Shown piece after piece: positions 10,701 through 22,042 of a stretch of DNA of 64,000 bases; position 1 is the stretch's first letter; each line of letters starts with the position of its first letter. The position numbers and the translations under genes are program-made. The stretch spans positions 806,001 through 870,000 of the forward strand of contig JAVSML010024717.1 of the NCBI GenBank assembly GCA_038503035.1, written 5' to 3'. The notes below the pieces were generated by a model, which worked only from the letters and a program-made list of their open reading frames with translations, was not told the DNA's origin and made no database searches. The DNA is from Crocodylus rhombifer (Eukaryota; Chordata; Crocodylia; Crocodylidae).

Positions 10701-13700
10701 TTGAATGCAAGTGATCCTCCTGCAACCGCTTGGGACTGTGCAGAGAGCAACCACTAACAGCAGTCCCTGTGCTCTGGGGAGGTGGAGGAGCCAAGGGGCA
10801 ATAAGAGGTATGGTTCCACTCAGCAGATCAGAGCATGTTGTTCCAGTTAAATAACTGATGCAAAATGAATAACTGAACAAGGAGACTGGGCCTTATACAG
10901 GCATAATGTCCCCAGTACCGTACTCCTTTTTGGCTAGCTGTTTTCATCCCAAATCCCACTAAATCCTAGTGGTCTTAAATACCATAATCTAGACCTGTAG
11001 GTTTAATAAAAAAAAGACATGAGATGTGGCATATTTAATACATTTGCGATGTCTGAAGAACACGGGGAGAGAAAAGTTGATTGTGCTAAAGCAGAAGTGT
11101 CTAAATTAAAAATACTGGCTGTAAAGGTGAGATGCAAAAGGAAAGATAGGCCTAGGAGACAGGAAAGAGACAGATTAAGAGGAAAGTTTCTGTTTAAAGA
11201 ACTCTAAATATGTGGAGTTCATCCCTCTGGCTTCTTCACTTGTCATTCCATCTAGGAAGAGCACACAACTGCTGAAACTTCCTTTGCCTGATGAAAGGTT
11301 TTTGAACCCAAAAGGTTGCTTAAAAATTGTTTTCCAACTATTTAAGTTGGTCTAATAAAAGATATCAGATTCACCCAAAGAACCTTTTCTGCCTATGTCA
11401 TTAGACCAACACAGCTACAACCTGCATCCCAATGCATATTAATTCATGTTCTTTTCATTCTGTAGTCCTGGGACTCCGCTCTGGCAAAAACTGCCAGAGC
11501 ATGGGCAAAGAAATGTCACTTTGGTCACAACATCTATCTTAAAGTACCAGGAAAGGTACATCCCACCTTTACTTCAGCTGGAGAAAACATCTGGACTGGC
11601 AGCACCTTATTTTCTGTGAATGCAGCCCTTACTGACTGGTATGATGAAGTCAATATGTATGATTTCAAGAGCCGTGCCTGTACTGGTGTGTGTGGCCATT
11701 ACACCCAGGTAATTTTTTTGTATCTGTCTCAACTTTCAAATGATTTGTGAAAAGCACATGTTGTCTACTATTTTAAATTGTAGCTTAAATCAGTTGCACA
11801 ATTTGAACTGACAATTCTAGGTGAAGAGAACTCTGCAAAAATACTGTGATAAAGAGAAAAGAGGATACTGTGCTGTTTAAAGTTGCTTCAGAGTGATTCT
11901 CATGGAAAAAATACAACAAAAAAACTGCCACACTGTAGTATCAGGAAGAAGGCCACTTTACCTCTTTATTATAGCGAGAGGCAAATATCAAATACTGGGA
12001 CTGTTGAGAAAACCTATAAAATAAAACCTGCCCTTCAGTTTTGGAATAATAGGCCAAGTAAGTTCCAGGTGCTTTCCTGTTCACAGAGGAAACAAATTAT
12101 AAATTGAGGAAATTACATTTTTTGTTTAAAATACCAAAAAAAAAAAAAAAAAGATTCTGAACTAGGCTGCAATGAGATCCTTTCAAGGGTGATGTGGAGT
12201 ACTATACAATGTAAACACTGTTAGGTGGGCAAACATAACTCACATGATAAACTAAAGAGATTTAAAATAAGAATCCATTGTATTAAAAACTATTCTGTCC
12301 TGTCATGGTCTTGCTGAGTTCTTTGCAACAGAAGAACTGCTCTATTATTTCTTTGGAGTCAAAATTCAAGTGAAAACCAAGAGTTCAAATGAAAACTAAG
12401 AATTGCTCTATTATTTCTCTGTAGTTAAAATTCAAATGAAAACATTTTCCACAGGGTGCCTGGAGTTTAAATAGGTTGAAAACTACTGCCTTAAGCTGTT
12501 GCTATTAGGCCTACACGAATAGGGAAGTATTCATTTTGGATTCAGCTCTGATTCGGAAGACAATGATTCAATTCAGAGATTCAAATCACTGTCCTAAATT
12601 GATTCGACCGAATCGGCTTCAGAAGATTTGGTGCAGATTCAGAGAGATTCAGAGATTTGTCCATAGACTATAATGGGGGAATCACTGAAATACCTATAAC
12701 TTTGGGTTTTTTTAGAAGATTTGAATGAAAACAGTAGGGATGGTAGCTTCTGAGGGCATGAGGCCTGCCAAGTTTCAAGGAGATAGCTGCAGGGGTTTCT
12801 GGGAAACTGCACCTCAAGGTGCTGACAAGCAAAACACATGTCACGTGTGTGTTAAGTCAGAACGGGGTGAAAACAGCAGGCATGCTAGCCCCTGCTGAGG
12901 CCACAAAGTCTGACAGGTTTCAAGGAGATAGGTTCAGGGAGTTCTGGGAAACTGCACCTCAAGCATCTGAAAGCAAAACTCATGACATGTGTGACCTTAT
13001 GTGTGTGTTAAGGCGCAGCAGGATGAAAACAGCAGGGATGGTAGCCTGTAACAGGGGGCCTTCCCGGTGCTCAGGCTGAAACAACTCACAAAAGGCACAG
13101 AAAGGCTGCAGAGAGAGGCTTATGTGCTGTTTCTATGTCCCTCCCCCAGAACACTGTGATTGGAAGGGGACTCAGGGAAAGATCACAGTCACTGGCCAGC
13201 TATAGATGTCAGTCTTTCCCTCCCCAGTCCCCCTCCCTCTTCTCAGTTCTGTTCCCCTAAAAGACTGCCTTCTGACACTCCAAAACTTTTTCCAAATCTT
13301 TTCTGAATTGGTTCGGAGGTTCTGAATCAATTCAGAGGGTTTTGGTCTCGTGATTCGTTTCAAATTTGGTGATTCAGCCTCTGAACAGGCCAAATCTTCT
13401 CCGGATGGAACTGGTGACTGAAGCTTCATACACCCCTAGTTGCAATGCCTTCAGTGTGGGCTGTTACAAAGCTACCCAAGATATCCAACTTGATTTCCTG
13501 CTTTTCCTTTTATCACAAGTTGTAGTAGCCTTATTAATTCTGGGAGGAAAAAGCATGTAACATACTTTGGTTTCCTTTTCAGGTTGTTTGGGCCAAAAGT
13601 TACAAAGTTGGCTGTGCGGTTCAGTTCTGTCATAGAGTTACAAATTTTCCTGGTATCTCCAATGCGGCACATTTTGTTTGCAACTACGGACCTGCGTAAG

Positions 13701-15990
13701 TTGACATTATTTTAAAAGATTCTGGAGCACACCTGGGAAAGCCACAGTCCAAAGAATCCAAGTAATATCCAACCTCATGGAGAAGATCTTGTCTCTTGCA
13801 TAGCATACTTAGACATGTTTCCTAGAGTTACTGTATTATCAAATATTTCTATGTACTAGGACATAGGTTGGAAACAATCTAATTCACAGAGGCAGTGGAT
13901 CTAGCCTGTAGATCCAGAAGGCTTTGCCTCTGCTCATGCCTGTGTTAATCTAGCAACATGATGTTGTTCTGCTTTTCAGTGGGAATTATCCAACAAAACC
14001 TTACGAAGCAGGAGCAACATGCAGTCAGTGCAATGGTGAAAAGTGTGCAGGCAACCTCTGTGGTAAGTGCAAGAAAATCTGTTAAAAATATTACCTAGAA
14101 ATTTCTGGTGAAAAGTAGTCAAGTTGCACTATCCTTAGGAGGTGAGAGATGTGGGCTTGAATCCCACAGGCTGAAGAGGACCCATAACCTAAGACTCCTA
14201 CTTCCTGGGAGAGTACTCTAACTACTAGACTATTACATGACAGGTGAACCTATCTCCACTACCACATCTGTTTAATAGACATTTAGGTGTGTAAAATGAA
14301 ATAGGATTCTATCTGAGGTCTTCCAGAAATGCACTGAGCTCATTAAGTGCCCAGGGCAAAGGCTAGGAGAGGGGGATGGGGATGGGGATAATGAGGGGAG
14401 AGGAAAGCTTATCTTCCCAGACTCCTTCTGCCACATGTAGCAGTGTCAGCTCTGCTTGGCAGCAGTAGTCCCATAGTCAGGCTCACTGTACTCCTTTTGC
14501 TCTTTTCCCATATTCCCTCCCTCTGCCCGATATATACATATTGGGTACAAGGGTCTGCCTGCTCTGACAAAGGGTCAGGGGTTGGGAAATGAGAGAGCAG
14601 GAAAGTACCATTCTGCTTACTCCACTCCACCTCTCCCCTCAGATACACTGCTCCATGGGTGACTGATGCTTCCCAAGTCAGGGGAGGCAATAGATCACCG
14701 ATGGGGGTGGGGAGTTCTCCAGCGCTTGCCAATTGAGGTTGGGGGGGAGATCCCTCAGCCACCCATTGCCAACCTGGTGCACTCTTCCCACCCTAGTATC
14801 GTCTTGAGGTTTCCACATTTAGAGCCTTGTTAGAACTTACACGGTAAGCTGAACAAATGTTAATTGGCTTAGTGTTGTTCCACTTAGTGAAGTAGTCACA
14901 TGGTAAGGTGAAAAATCTACTCTGACTATCCATCACCTGCACTGCTGTGACTTGCTACTAGAGGCTGGGGAAGAACTAGGAGCAGGACAACTTGCTGTTC
15001 CCACCAGGCAAACTAAGTGAGCTCCAGAGCTGCGGCAAACATTGAGAGCAGGAGAGGAAATTCTTTTCACTGCCCTCCACCTGTGTATAGAGCCAGGGAC
15101 GCCCTGCTCTACTGCAGGCAGCCCAGGTCTCCTTGTCAGCAGCAAGCAGGGAGTGGGAGGGAATTCTTTCTGTGCTTGCTGCTTCCAGACTGGGCAAAGT
15201 ATCTCTGGTTTCCTGCATTTGTGCCAGGAAGGATGTGACAAGCACTGCAGCCCTGGAGCTTGTTTGCTCTGCCCAGTGGGGGTAGAGGTGCTGTACCTGG
15301 CCCCACTATATGTTACTTGTATTTACTGACTTCTGCAAGTTAGTTTTGCACATTACCTTTTAACAATAAATCCAACCTTTTAGATGTATTTGCTACTTCC
15401 TTCACCTGTAGGACAACAGGTTATATAAGAGCAAATACAAATGTTGGAAGCTACATTAAATTCAATACTAAACTATGAGACCTACCTCATCTGGCAACAT
15501 GTCAGCCCAGTTAATTTTTGAGCAGCATTTAGACATCAATTTGAGTTGCAGGTGCAGTTGTATAGTCACTACTAAGGCACTACTATTTTTTCATTAATAA
15601 AACTGACAGTCAAGTCATATTTACATTTGTTTCTGATCTCTCACCAGAAAACCCAGAACGTGAGCAACTGATAAGTATGTATCAACACCTTTTCTTGTTA
15701 AATTACTTACTTACAGTCCAGTATGTATAGTTAAGCATAAGCCCCTTTTCTTTCTTTTTAAAGATTATGACAACTGGTATCCAGACTGGGACACAACTCC
15801 ACACCTCCCCTTGCCTAGGCCTCCATACCCATCCACTCCTTCATCCCCCAGCCCTTCTGTGCCTTCACGCTCCTTTTGTAACCAATACTGTATTGTTATT
15901 TTAGTTTTAAGGCCACTGTTTGTGTTTCTGGCCTTTGGTGCTGTCTTTCTAGTACAATGGCAGTATCCTCAATTATTTATCTATGAATAA
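7582..15990 (+). CDS. GLIPR1-like CAP-domain protein (first tandem copy)
   Basis: Six exons, all with GT-AG introns: 7582-7758, 11466-11708, 13583-13695, 13980-14062, 15648-15674 and 15764-15990, for 289 residues. Residues 1-21 form a hydrophobic signal peptide. The CAP/SCP domain follows (about 35-180) with the SHN, GENIW, WYDE and GHYTQVVW motifs, so the two His and two Glu of the CAP cavity are all present. FVCNYGP is the second CAP signature. A short Cys-rich hinge leads to a Pro/Ser-rich stretch (about 225-250) and a C-terminal membrane helix (about 258-278). The family includes GLIPR1 and GLIPR1L1/L2, which are secreted or surface glycoproteins of unclear biochemical role. Exon sizes and phases match the second copy, so this is a tandem duplicate. 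Orthology to GLIPR1L1 or L2 is not resolved. The gene looks intact. Confidence 0.93.
8369..9169. mobile_element. Non-autonomous DNA transposon(s) with inverted ends
   Basis: The left end taaggacagacatt is mirrored by aatgtctgtccctaa at 9155-9169. A second left-type end, gggacagacattacataaac, starts near 8984, so the last 186 bp form their own palindrome. This may be one element or a truncated copy next to a short foldback copy. No clear target duplication was found. Confidence 0.55.
11235..11432 (+). repeat. Dispersed hairpin repeat, copy 1
   Basis: Carries gcctgatgaaagg, a short hairpin, then the shared block agttggtctaataaaagata (11344-11363), and the 3' part agaccaacacagctacaacc. Related copies are at 26166-26285 (minus), 36640-36752 and 62093-62243. 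Confidence 0.75.
11466..11708 (+). CDS. GLIPR1-like gene, exon 2
   Basis: 81 codons, phase 0 at both ends, acceptor tctgtag and donor CAG|gtaatt. It encodes the central CAP domain, with GENIW and the first half of the GHYTQ|VVW signature. Confidence 0.93.
12165..12487 (+). mobile_element. hAT-like non-autonomous element, partial
   Basis: Shares gatcctttcaagggtgatg and several further blocks with the complete copy at 16711-17052. It has an internal duplication of about 66 bp around 12330-12440. The left end is lost next to an A-run at 12134-12151. It lies in intron 2 of the GLIPR1-like gene. Confidence 0.65.
12506..13438. mobile_element. Non-autonomous hAT-like element with internal tandem units
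   Basis: Starts taggcctacacgaa and ends ttcatacacccccta-like (rc taggggtgtatgaa). Flanks are gttgctat (12498-12505) and gttgcaat (13439-13446), 7 of 8 identical, as expected for a hAT target duplication. The ends are rich in gattcag/gaattc-type words. The middle holds three related units starting near 12734, 12877 and 13031. It is the same family as 22187-22963. Confidence 0.72.
13583..13695 (+). CDS. GLIPR1-like gene, exon 3
   Basis: 113 nt, phase 0 in, phase 2 out. Begins [13 protein letters not shown] and ends in the FVCNYGP signature; donor gtaagt. Confidence 0.93.
13980..14062 (+). CDS. GLIPR1-like gene, exon 4
   Basis: 83 nt following a 284-bp intron; phase 2 in, phase 1 out. Encodes the end of the CAP domain and the Cys-rich hinge (CSQCNGEKCAGNLC). 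Confidence 0.93.
14063..15647 (+). other. Intron 4 of the GLIPR1-like gene
   Basis: 1.6 kb with a palindromic tRNA-like repeat near its start and a GC-richer stretch (14340-15300). Short ORFs there occur on both strands without splice support. No gene was recognised. Confidence 0.6.
14128..14245. repeat. Palindromic tRNA-like repeat, copy 1
   Basis: The left arm resembles the T-side of a tRNA (ggcttgaatccca). The right arm, read in reverse complement, has agtagttagagtactctccc, like a box A. Two such half-tRNA-like arms face each other. Similar copies are at 38196-38325 and 50668-50800. Confidence 0.55.
15648..15674 (+). CDS. GLIPR1-like gene, exon 5 (mini-exon)
   Basis: 27 nt, acceptor ctcaccag, donor gtatgt, phase 1 to phase 1. 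Encodes ENPEREQLI. The second copy has a 27-nt exon of the same phase. Confidence 0.9.
15764..15990 (+). CDS. GLIPR1-like gene, exon 6 (last coding)
   Basis: 227 nt to TAA. Encodes WYPDWD, a Pro/Ser-rich insert not found in the second copy, the CNQYC motif and the membrane helix. No AATAAA lies close downstream, so the 3' end of the transcript is undefined. Confidence 0.92.
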
Positions 15991-16420
15991 TCTCCATTTC
16001 AAGATACTCAGCAGCACTGTTTAGTACTGTTATATCACCGAAGCAAGGGAATCACACAGAAGAACAATATAGGCAGGATTGTTTTTATAACAGAAAAATG
16101 TTAACCCCCATTATTTGATATTTTAGCCTTTGAGCATCACTATACTTTAAAAATTTTCCCACTGTTCTTATCTGTGTCCAATATACATTTCCCCCCTTCA
16201 AGAAGAGGAAGAAACAAGTAAAATTATCCCCCATTAAGATATTTAGGGAAGAGCTGCCCTTTTTAGCTCCACAGAATATTGTCTGACCATTTAGACCCTA
16301 ATGAGTCTGTTGACAAATCTAAGTAAACACAAATACATGCTACAATGTGCTATTTAAGGAGCCACTTCCCACTTCTTGTCAGAATCAGAACTGCTAGACT
16401 GCTTACCATAGAAGCTAGAC

Positions 16421-16695
16421 CAGTGATTCTCAAAGAGGGTGCTGGGAGACCCTGAGCTGCTGCTGGATCTTTGGAAAGGTATGTGAATCTGAGGTCTGAG
16501 GAGATAAGTGTTAGCAAATACTTTTCTGGACTAGCAGAAAAGCTCAGGCTCAGGCTTATCCCTGCTTACACTGCCAGGCCCCTCCGTAAGGAAGTAAGCA
16601 TTGTAATTTATAAATTAGTTTTTTAAATTTGGTGCCACTCAAATCCCAGAAGTTACAGAGAGGTGGCTCAGGTCCAAAAAGACTGAGGACCACTG
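16421..16695. mobile_element. Short hAT-like element (275 bp)
   Basis: Ends cagtgattctcaaa and gactgaggaccactg are imperfect inverted repeats of the hAT type. Flanks agctagac and ggctggac agree at 6 of 8 positions. Confidence 0.62.
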
Positions 16696-16710
16696 GGCTG
16701 GACTATAAGC

Positions 16711-17052
16711 TAGTGATTGCCAGCCAAGGTACCACAGCACCCTAACATGCCTTGATCCTTTCAAGGGTGATGCAGGGCGCCACACAACATTAACACTGTT
16801 AGGTATGTTAATGTGATTCATATGTTAAACTTGAATCTTTCAATTAGGAATCCATAGCATTAAAAACAGTCTGCCCTGCTGTGGTCTTTGAGGTCTCTGC
16901 AACTGAAGAATTGCTCTATTGATTTTCCTGTAGTCAAAAACCAAGTGAAAACTTTTAGAGCTGACATTTTCTGAGGGGTGCCTCAAGTCTACCCACAGGT
17001 GTCCTGAGTCTCTCCAGGGGTGTAGTGAGTCTAAAGAGGTTGGGAACCACTG
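16711..17052. mobile_element. Short hAT-like element (342 bp)
   Basis: Left end tagtgattgccagccaagg and right end gaggttgggaaccactg are inverted. Flanks ctataagc (16703-16710) and ttataagc (17053-17060) match at 7 of 8 bases. It sits 15 bp beyond the previous element and is related to 12165-12487. Confidence 0.72.
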
Positions 17053-17060
17053 TTATAAGC

Positions 17061-19973
17061 TACTAATGGAGATTCTTCTTTAACTTAAATCTTAGTTTTG
17101 GGAACTAGAGAAATCCAAATCCAGCAATACCAAGGTTCTGGTGGCCACTGTATTCAGCATAACAAAAATGTGATTCTGGGTGGTCATAGACATGTTACAG
17201 CACTATACAGTGTTAATAGGTGAGAAATATTAAATTATTCTCATATAATATAGTTCTTTGTGTTAAGTTTGAATCCTTTTAGCTTGCATGCTTGTAGTTT
17301 TATTGGGCCTTTATTGAGAATTTTCTCAACAAGGCTAGCTAGCCCAGTCCTAGGACATCCAGTTTTGATTAAAGGTTCAGGTCAGTTTGTTCAAGCTCGT
17401 CTGACAGGATGAAACAAAAATGTCTTCTTTTTTACCATATTTGTCAACGCTTTCATCAAATAACATTGTAAACCTTTGAGAAGGATGATAAAGTCTCTCA
17501 GTGCTCAGAGACGTGTTCCTCTGGCATCCTCTGCTGAGGCTCCCATTTGTAGCTGTAAATGAAAATCCAACACCTCTTAGGAGTTAGTTTCCAAATTTGG
17601 GTAAGATCACCCCAACAGGCTGCTCATCTGTTAGAAATTCTTAGGATTTCAAGACATAGGGATTCCAAGTTGTAAGACTGCTTATTTCTGTTTGGATCAC
17701 AGAAGCAAATATAGCTAGATCTTTGTTAACAAGATCATCATTTCATAATTTTAATAAAGTTTGGTTTTGTTTTCACCAAATTAGAGGACTCATTTTGCTG
17801 AGAACAGGGGCTGTCAACAGTAACCCTAACACCCTTAAATCTCCTTCAAGGGTCAACAGTAGTTTTTTAAAATTCTGGGTCTTTTGTCTGCTATGTTATT
17901 TTATACGTGGGAAACAAGAGATTTAAGAAATATTACGTACACAAGCCATTTCTCAACAAAATTTCAGTTGAATAAAATTGGAAAAAATAAAAATGCTTTT
18001 TACCTTAGAGAGAGGGAAAAATCCATCCATCCCCCACCCCCACCTTGGAATTAAGAAGTGTATCACTATAGAACACAGTAGCCCAGGAAATTCTAAATAA
18101 TAGAAATATTGACCTGAAATGAAGAAGTGGTCCAGTGGCTGCAAAACAACTTCTAGGCTACCATGGTAGTGCTTCAGGCCGAATCCAGCCTATGAGGAAT
18201 ACAGAAGTCTAGATCTAGCCCAAGCCCACAGGTGAGTCTGACATCTCTGACTTACAGATTTGCTACTGTACATATTTTGCTGCCATCCTGAAATCAGGAC
18301 ATTAGAGGTGAATATACTTATTTCCCAGAGGGCACCTATGCCAGACTGGGATCCAGAAATTAGGTGGTGACTCAGCACTTTTTTCCTAAGGGGCCATTTC
18401 AGATAGGCATGCTTTGAATATTCTTAATACATACTAAGAGCTTTGAGCTCAATACAAAAGATAGTAGCCCACAACCACTTTCGTTAAAAATATGATTGAG
18501 AAAGGAGAGGAGACAGTGGTGTCCACCTATATATAATTGCTGTCCTGGAGATTAAAGCATTTGCTTAGGAAGTGGGAGAGGGAGATGGAGCTTGAGCACC
18601 CTCCAGTATGGTGGGCATTAAATCCCCGCCATCTCCCACTTCCAGCAGAGGACTCTAAACCAGCTATAGACTAGGCTGAGTGGGAACACTTCACCCTTCC
18701 TGCTGAAGGTATGTCACTGTGAAGAAAGTAATGCAAGATTCATTAGGCCAGAGAGAGGGAGTACATGGAAGGCTGAAACTGTAGCCTAGTGGTTGGGGAA
18801 GTCCCTAGGAAGGATGGCAGACCCAATTACTTTCTCTGAGGACTGCTATGAATTTGCATTAAAAAGTTATTGGATAAAAGGCTATGCAACTTTTAAAATT
18901 AATTTTAAATTGTTTTTCGAGATATACCCATAAAAAGATTTTTATCAGCACATACAAATTTAGCCAACAGTCCATGGCTCAAACATTTCTCATAACTTGA
19001 CATGATGTCACCTCTGATTTCCTTTCTGCCAAAAGGTAGACTTTCTGCCAAAAGGTAGACTTATGCAGTTTGTTTCCATTTCTTACCTGAACAAAACTGA
19101 CAAAGGAAAGAGATACAAACAAGGGAATATGGCTTTTCCAGGATACATGTTCATGGTGCCCAATGGGTAGTGGGAAACCCAAATTCACCTCTCCTTCCTT
19201 CCTGATTTTGAGCAGGGAATTGAACCCACATATTTCTTTTATACTTCCAAGTAAGCAGCATCACCTCCAAACTATTGGGTAAAAGGGTGAAAGTAGGGGA
19301 AGGTAAAGATCTACACTTTTTTTTTAGAGAAAGGATTGCTAACCAATGACTGCTAATCAATATCTTGAAACAATTCTAACCCATGGGAAGTCAGTCAACA
19401 GTTAGAGATTTGGATGCCTGTTTATACTTTATTAAATCATACACCATCTTGAGAAATTGTTTCTTTTTCATTTAAATATTTATGCAGTTAAATATCATAT
19501 CTTGTTGCAGAGGTATCAACAGATTTTACAGAAGCTTCTTTCATTGTATTGAATATAGATTTAGAATCTGTAAAGTGGAGAAAGGTTAGACACCATTGCT
19601 GGATCAAAGGTATCTCTGGGCTTTTCTGATGCTTGAGGAAAACTACTATTGTTCCGTATGGCTTCACAGTTGGATAAAACCACAGTACATTGTTTTCAGC
19701 AGACTGAAGTCCTCAACAGGTAAGATTAAACTACTTTAAAAAGTGGCCTTCATGAACATAATTGAATTCTCAGACTCCTGCATACACTAAATTTTCATTG
19801 AAGTTTCAGCTATACTCAGGCCAGAGATCATAAAACATTTTTTCAATATGACTGTGTGCTCCATGACAACTTCTTCTTTTAAAACTTGTCCTTTAATTAT
19901 ATTACTTTGTGCATTACCAGTAATGATCTGTTCTTCAGATTTTGTGCTTACCCTGATAACTTGCCAAGAAATC
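17061..19973. other. Intergenic DNA, mostly unresolved
   Basis: No gene was found. A fragment of the same hAT-like family is likely at 17145-17290. A tRNA-like half-palindrome lies around 18541-18835. A perfect 20-bp tandem duplication (ctttctgccaaaaggtagac type) lies at 19021-19060. Confidence 0.55.
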
Positions 19974-20522
19974 AAAGAATCATAGAAAGTTAGAGTTGGA
20001 AGGGACCTCAGGAAGTCCAACTCCCTTCTCAAAGCAGGACCATCCCCAACTAGATCATTCCACCCAAAACTTTGTCCAGCCAAGGATAGAGCTTCCACCA
20101 CCTCTCTGGGTAACCTGTTCCAGTGTTTTAGCACCCTCCTAGTGAGAAAATTCTTCTTAATATCTAACCTAAACTTCCCTTGCTGCAACTTGAGACCGTT
20201 GCTCCTTCTTCCGTCATCTGCTACCATTGAGAACAGTCTAGTTCCATCCTCTTTTGAACCCCCACTTTAGATAGTTGAAGGCTGCTATTAAGTCCCCTCT
20301 CAGTTGCCTCTTTTCTAGACTAAATAAGCCCAGGTTCCTCAGTCTTTCCTCACAAGCCATGTCCCCCAGCCCCCTCACCATTTTTGTTGCCCTCCGCTGG
20401 ACTCTCTCCAATTTGTCCACATCATTTCTGTAGTGGGGGCCCAAAACTGGACACAGTCCTCCAGATATGGCCTCACCAGTGCTGAATAGAGAAGAAGAAT
20501 CATTTCCCATTGTACGCACCAC
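19974..20522 (-). mobile_element. CR1 LINE, 3' fragment
   Basis: On the minus strand it encodes the C-terminal end of CR1 ORF2 ([32 protein letters not shown]) and the 3' tail typical of CR1 (rc of catagaaagttagagttgg). Several frame breaks. A 5'-truncated, dead copy. Confidence 0.9.
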
Positions 20523-21431
20523 TGACCAGCAGATAGTACTTAGGAATCATTAAAGCGCAATTAACCCTTAAATGGAATGTGAAATAAAAACACAGACAAC
20601 TCAAGCATCCTAATATTGAAGTCTAACTGTACTAGTACAGCAAGTATTCTTAGCAGTTTCTATATTCAGAGAGAGAAAAACACTTAGTACAATGATCTTA
20701 CCCAATCCCAGACGTTACTTTGCTTCACAGAAAAGACAGCCACTCAGTTCCTGAAGCAAAGGGGGTATCATTGCCTGGGACGATCCAGGCAGGTGTTGAA
20801 ACCTGGATTTATGATAAAAATGATGGTGATGGCAACACACTTAACTTTCTTGCTGTCCACCTTTATGCTTTTCTCTAACTTGACTCCTTTAATGATTCCT
20901 TGATTTCGGATTGGTCTCTCTGCAGCCAGCATATTGTCCATATATCCTCCTGTCAGCATATTCCTTTGTTCTACATACCCATTACGAGCACACCTTTTAA
21001 TTTGGACTTTTTCTGGTGTCTTACTTTGAGTATTGTCCATTGGTCTCCTTTATTACCTTACATTAACATATGCAGTTATTTCACCCCTCTGATTTAGCTG
21101 GTTAGTGCCAAAATCAGTTAATTTGAGCTAGTAACAAAATGATTACTATGTTCTGTTAGAAAAACTTCTCACAGTGATAGAAAAAAGGAAAGAAACATCA
21201 TACAAGCAAACTCTAGGCCATAAGCCATTAGCAAGAAACAAGGCTAACTAATATTGCAAACACCAGCAAAATGAAAAGTGTAAATAACAGTGAGGCTATA
21301 CAAAACTTTAGGTTGAATATAAAAATAAACTTTAAACAATAATATAATTCGCCAGTCTATAAACAGGTACAACTTCAAAGCATAAAATATGACAAACTAC
21401 CCTAACACTATGATCTACTGGCAACACACCT

Positions 21432-21630
21432 ACCAGTGTACCTCTGTATGCCATTAGCCTTCTTAGCAACAAGGTCACACTGTCAGCACATATTCAGCTT
21501 ATTGTCCACTGTAACTCCCAGGTTCTTTTCTGCAGCACTGCTGTGCAGGCAGCCAGCTCGCAGCCTGTACTGGTACATGGGATTGTTCTGTCATAAGGAC
21601 TTTGCACTTGTTCTTGTTGATATTTGAGTA
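21432..21630 (-). mobile_element. CR1 LINE fragment
   Basis: The minus strand resembles an untranslated or diverged ORF2 segment of another CR1 type. It has several stops and no 3' tail. Confidence 0.45.
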
Positions 21631-22042
21631 TGAACAGGTGAGCAAAAAAGAGCAGAACAGGACAGTTTATGACACAAAACAAAATAAGTGCCCTGCACAA
21701 AGAAAAAGAGATTAGACTTTGAAGAACTGGGGAACACAAAAAGAACTGCCTGTAAGTAGGTGTTTGCCAAGGAACAGTTGGAGTCAAGGGACTAGGCCTC
21801 ACACCCTAGAAAGTCACCACTAGTCTTATTCACAGTAAAACTATTATAACTCAATAGCAACCCTTGTATCATTTTGTCAACAAGACTCTGAAGTGTAAAT
21901 GCTGCTACTGATCAATGAAATCTTGAGGAGAAATGTGAAGCACTAGGGCCACCAACTAGAGCTCTTAATTATCTTTTTCTTTTCTGGGGCAAAGGTGCGG
22001 GGGGAGGAGTAGCAGGGGAAAGCCCCCATCAGTGAATGTGAA

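Larger units (their letters stand above)
7759..11465 (+). other. Intron 1 of the GLIPR1-like gene
   Basis: 3.7 kb. It contains palindromic DNA-transposon sequence (8369-9169) and, next to exon 2, a copy of the dispersed hairpin repeat (11235-11432). No coding exon was recognised in between, including the mixed-composition stretch 9170-11230. Confidence 0.7.

Noticed and set aside
15991..17760. AATAAA at 17752 as the polyadenylation site of the first gene
   Set aside because: It would imply a 1.7-kb 3' UTR holding two DNA transposons; possible but not supported by sequence alone.
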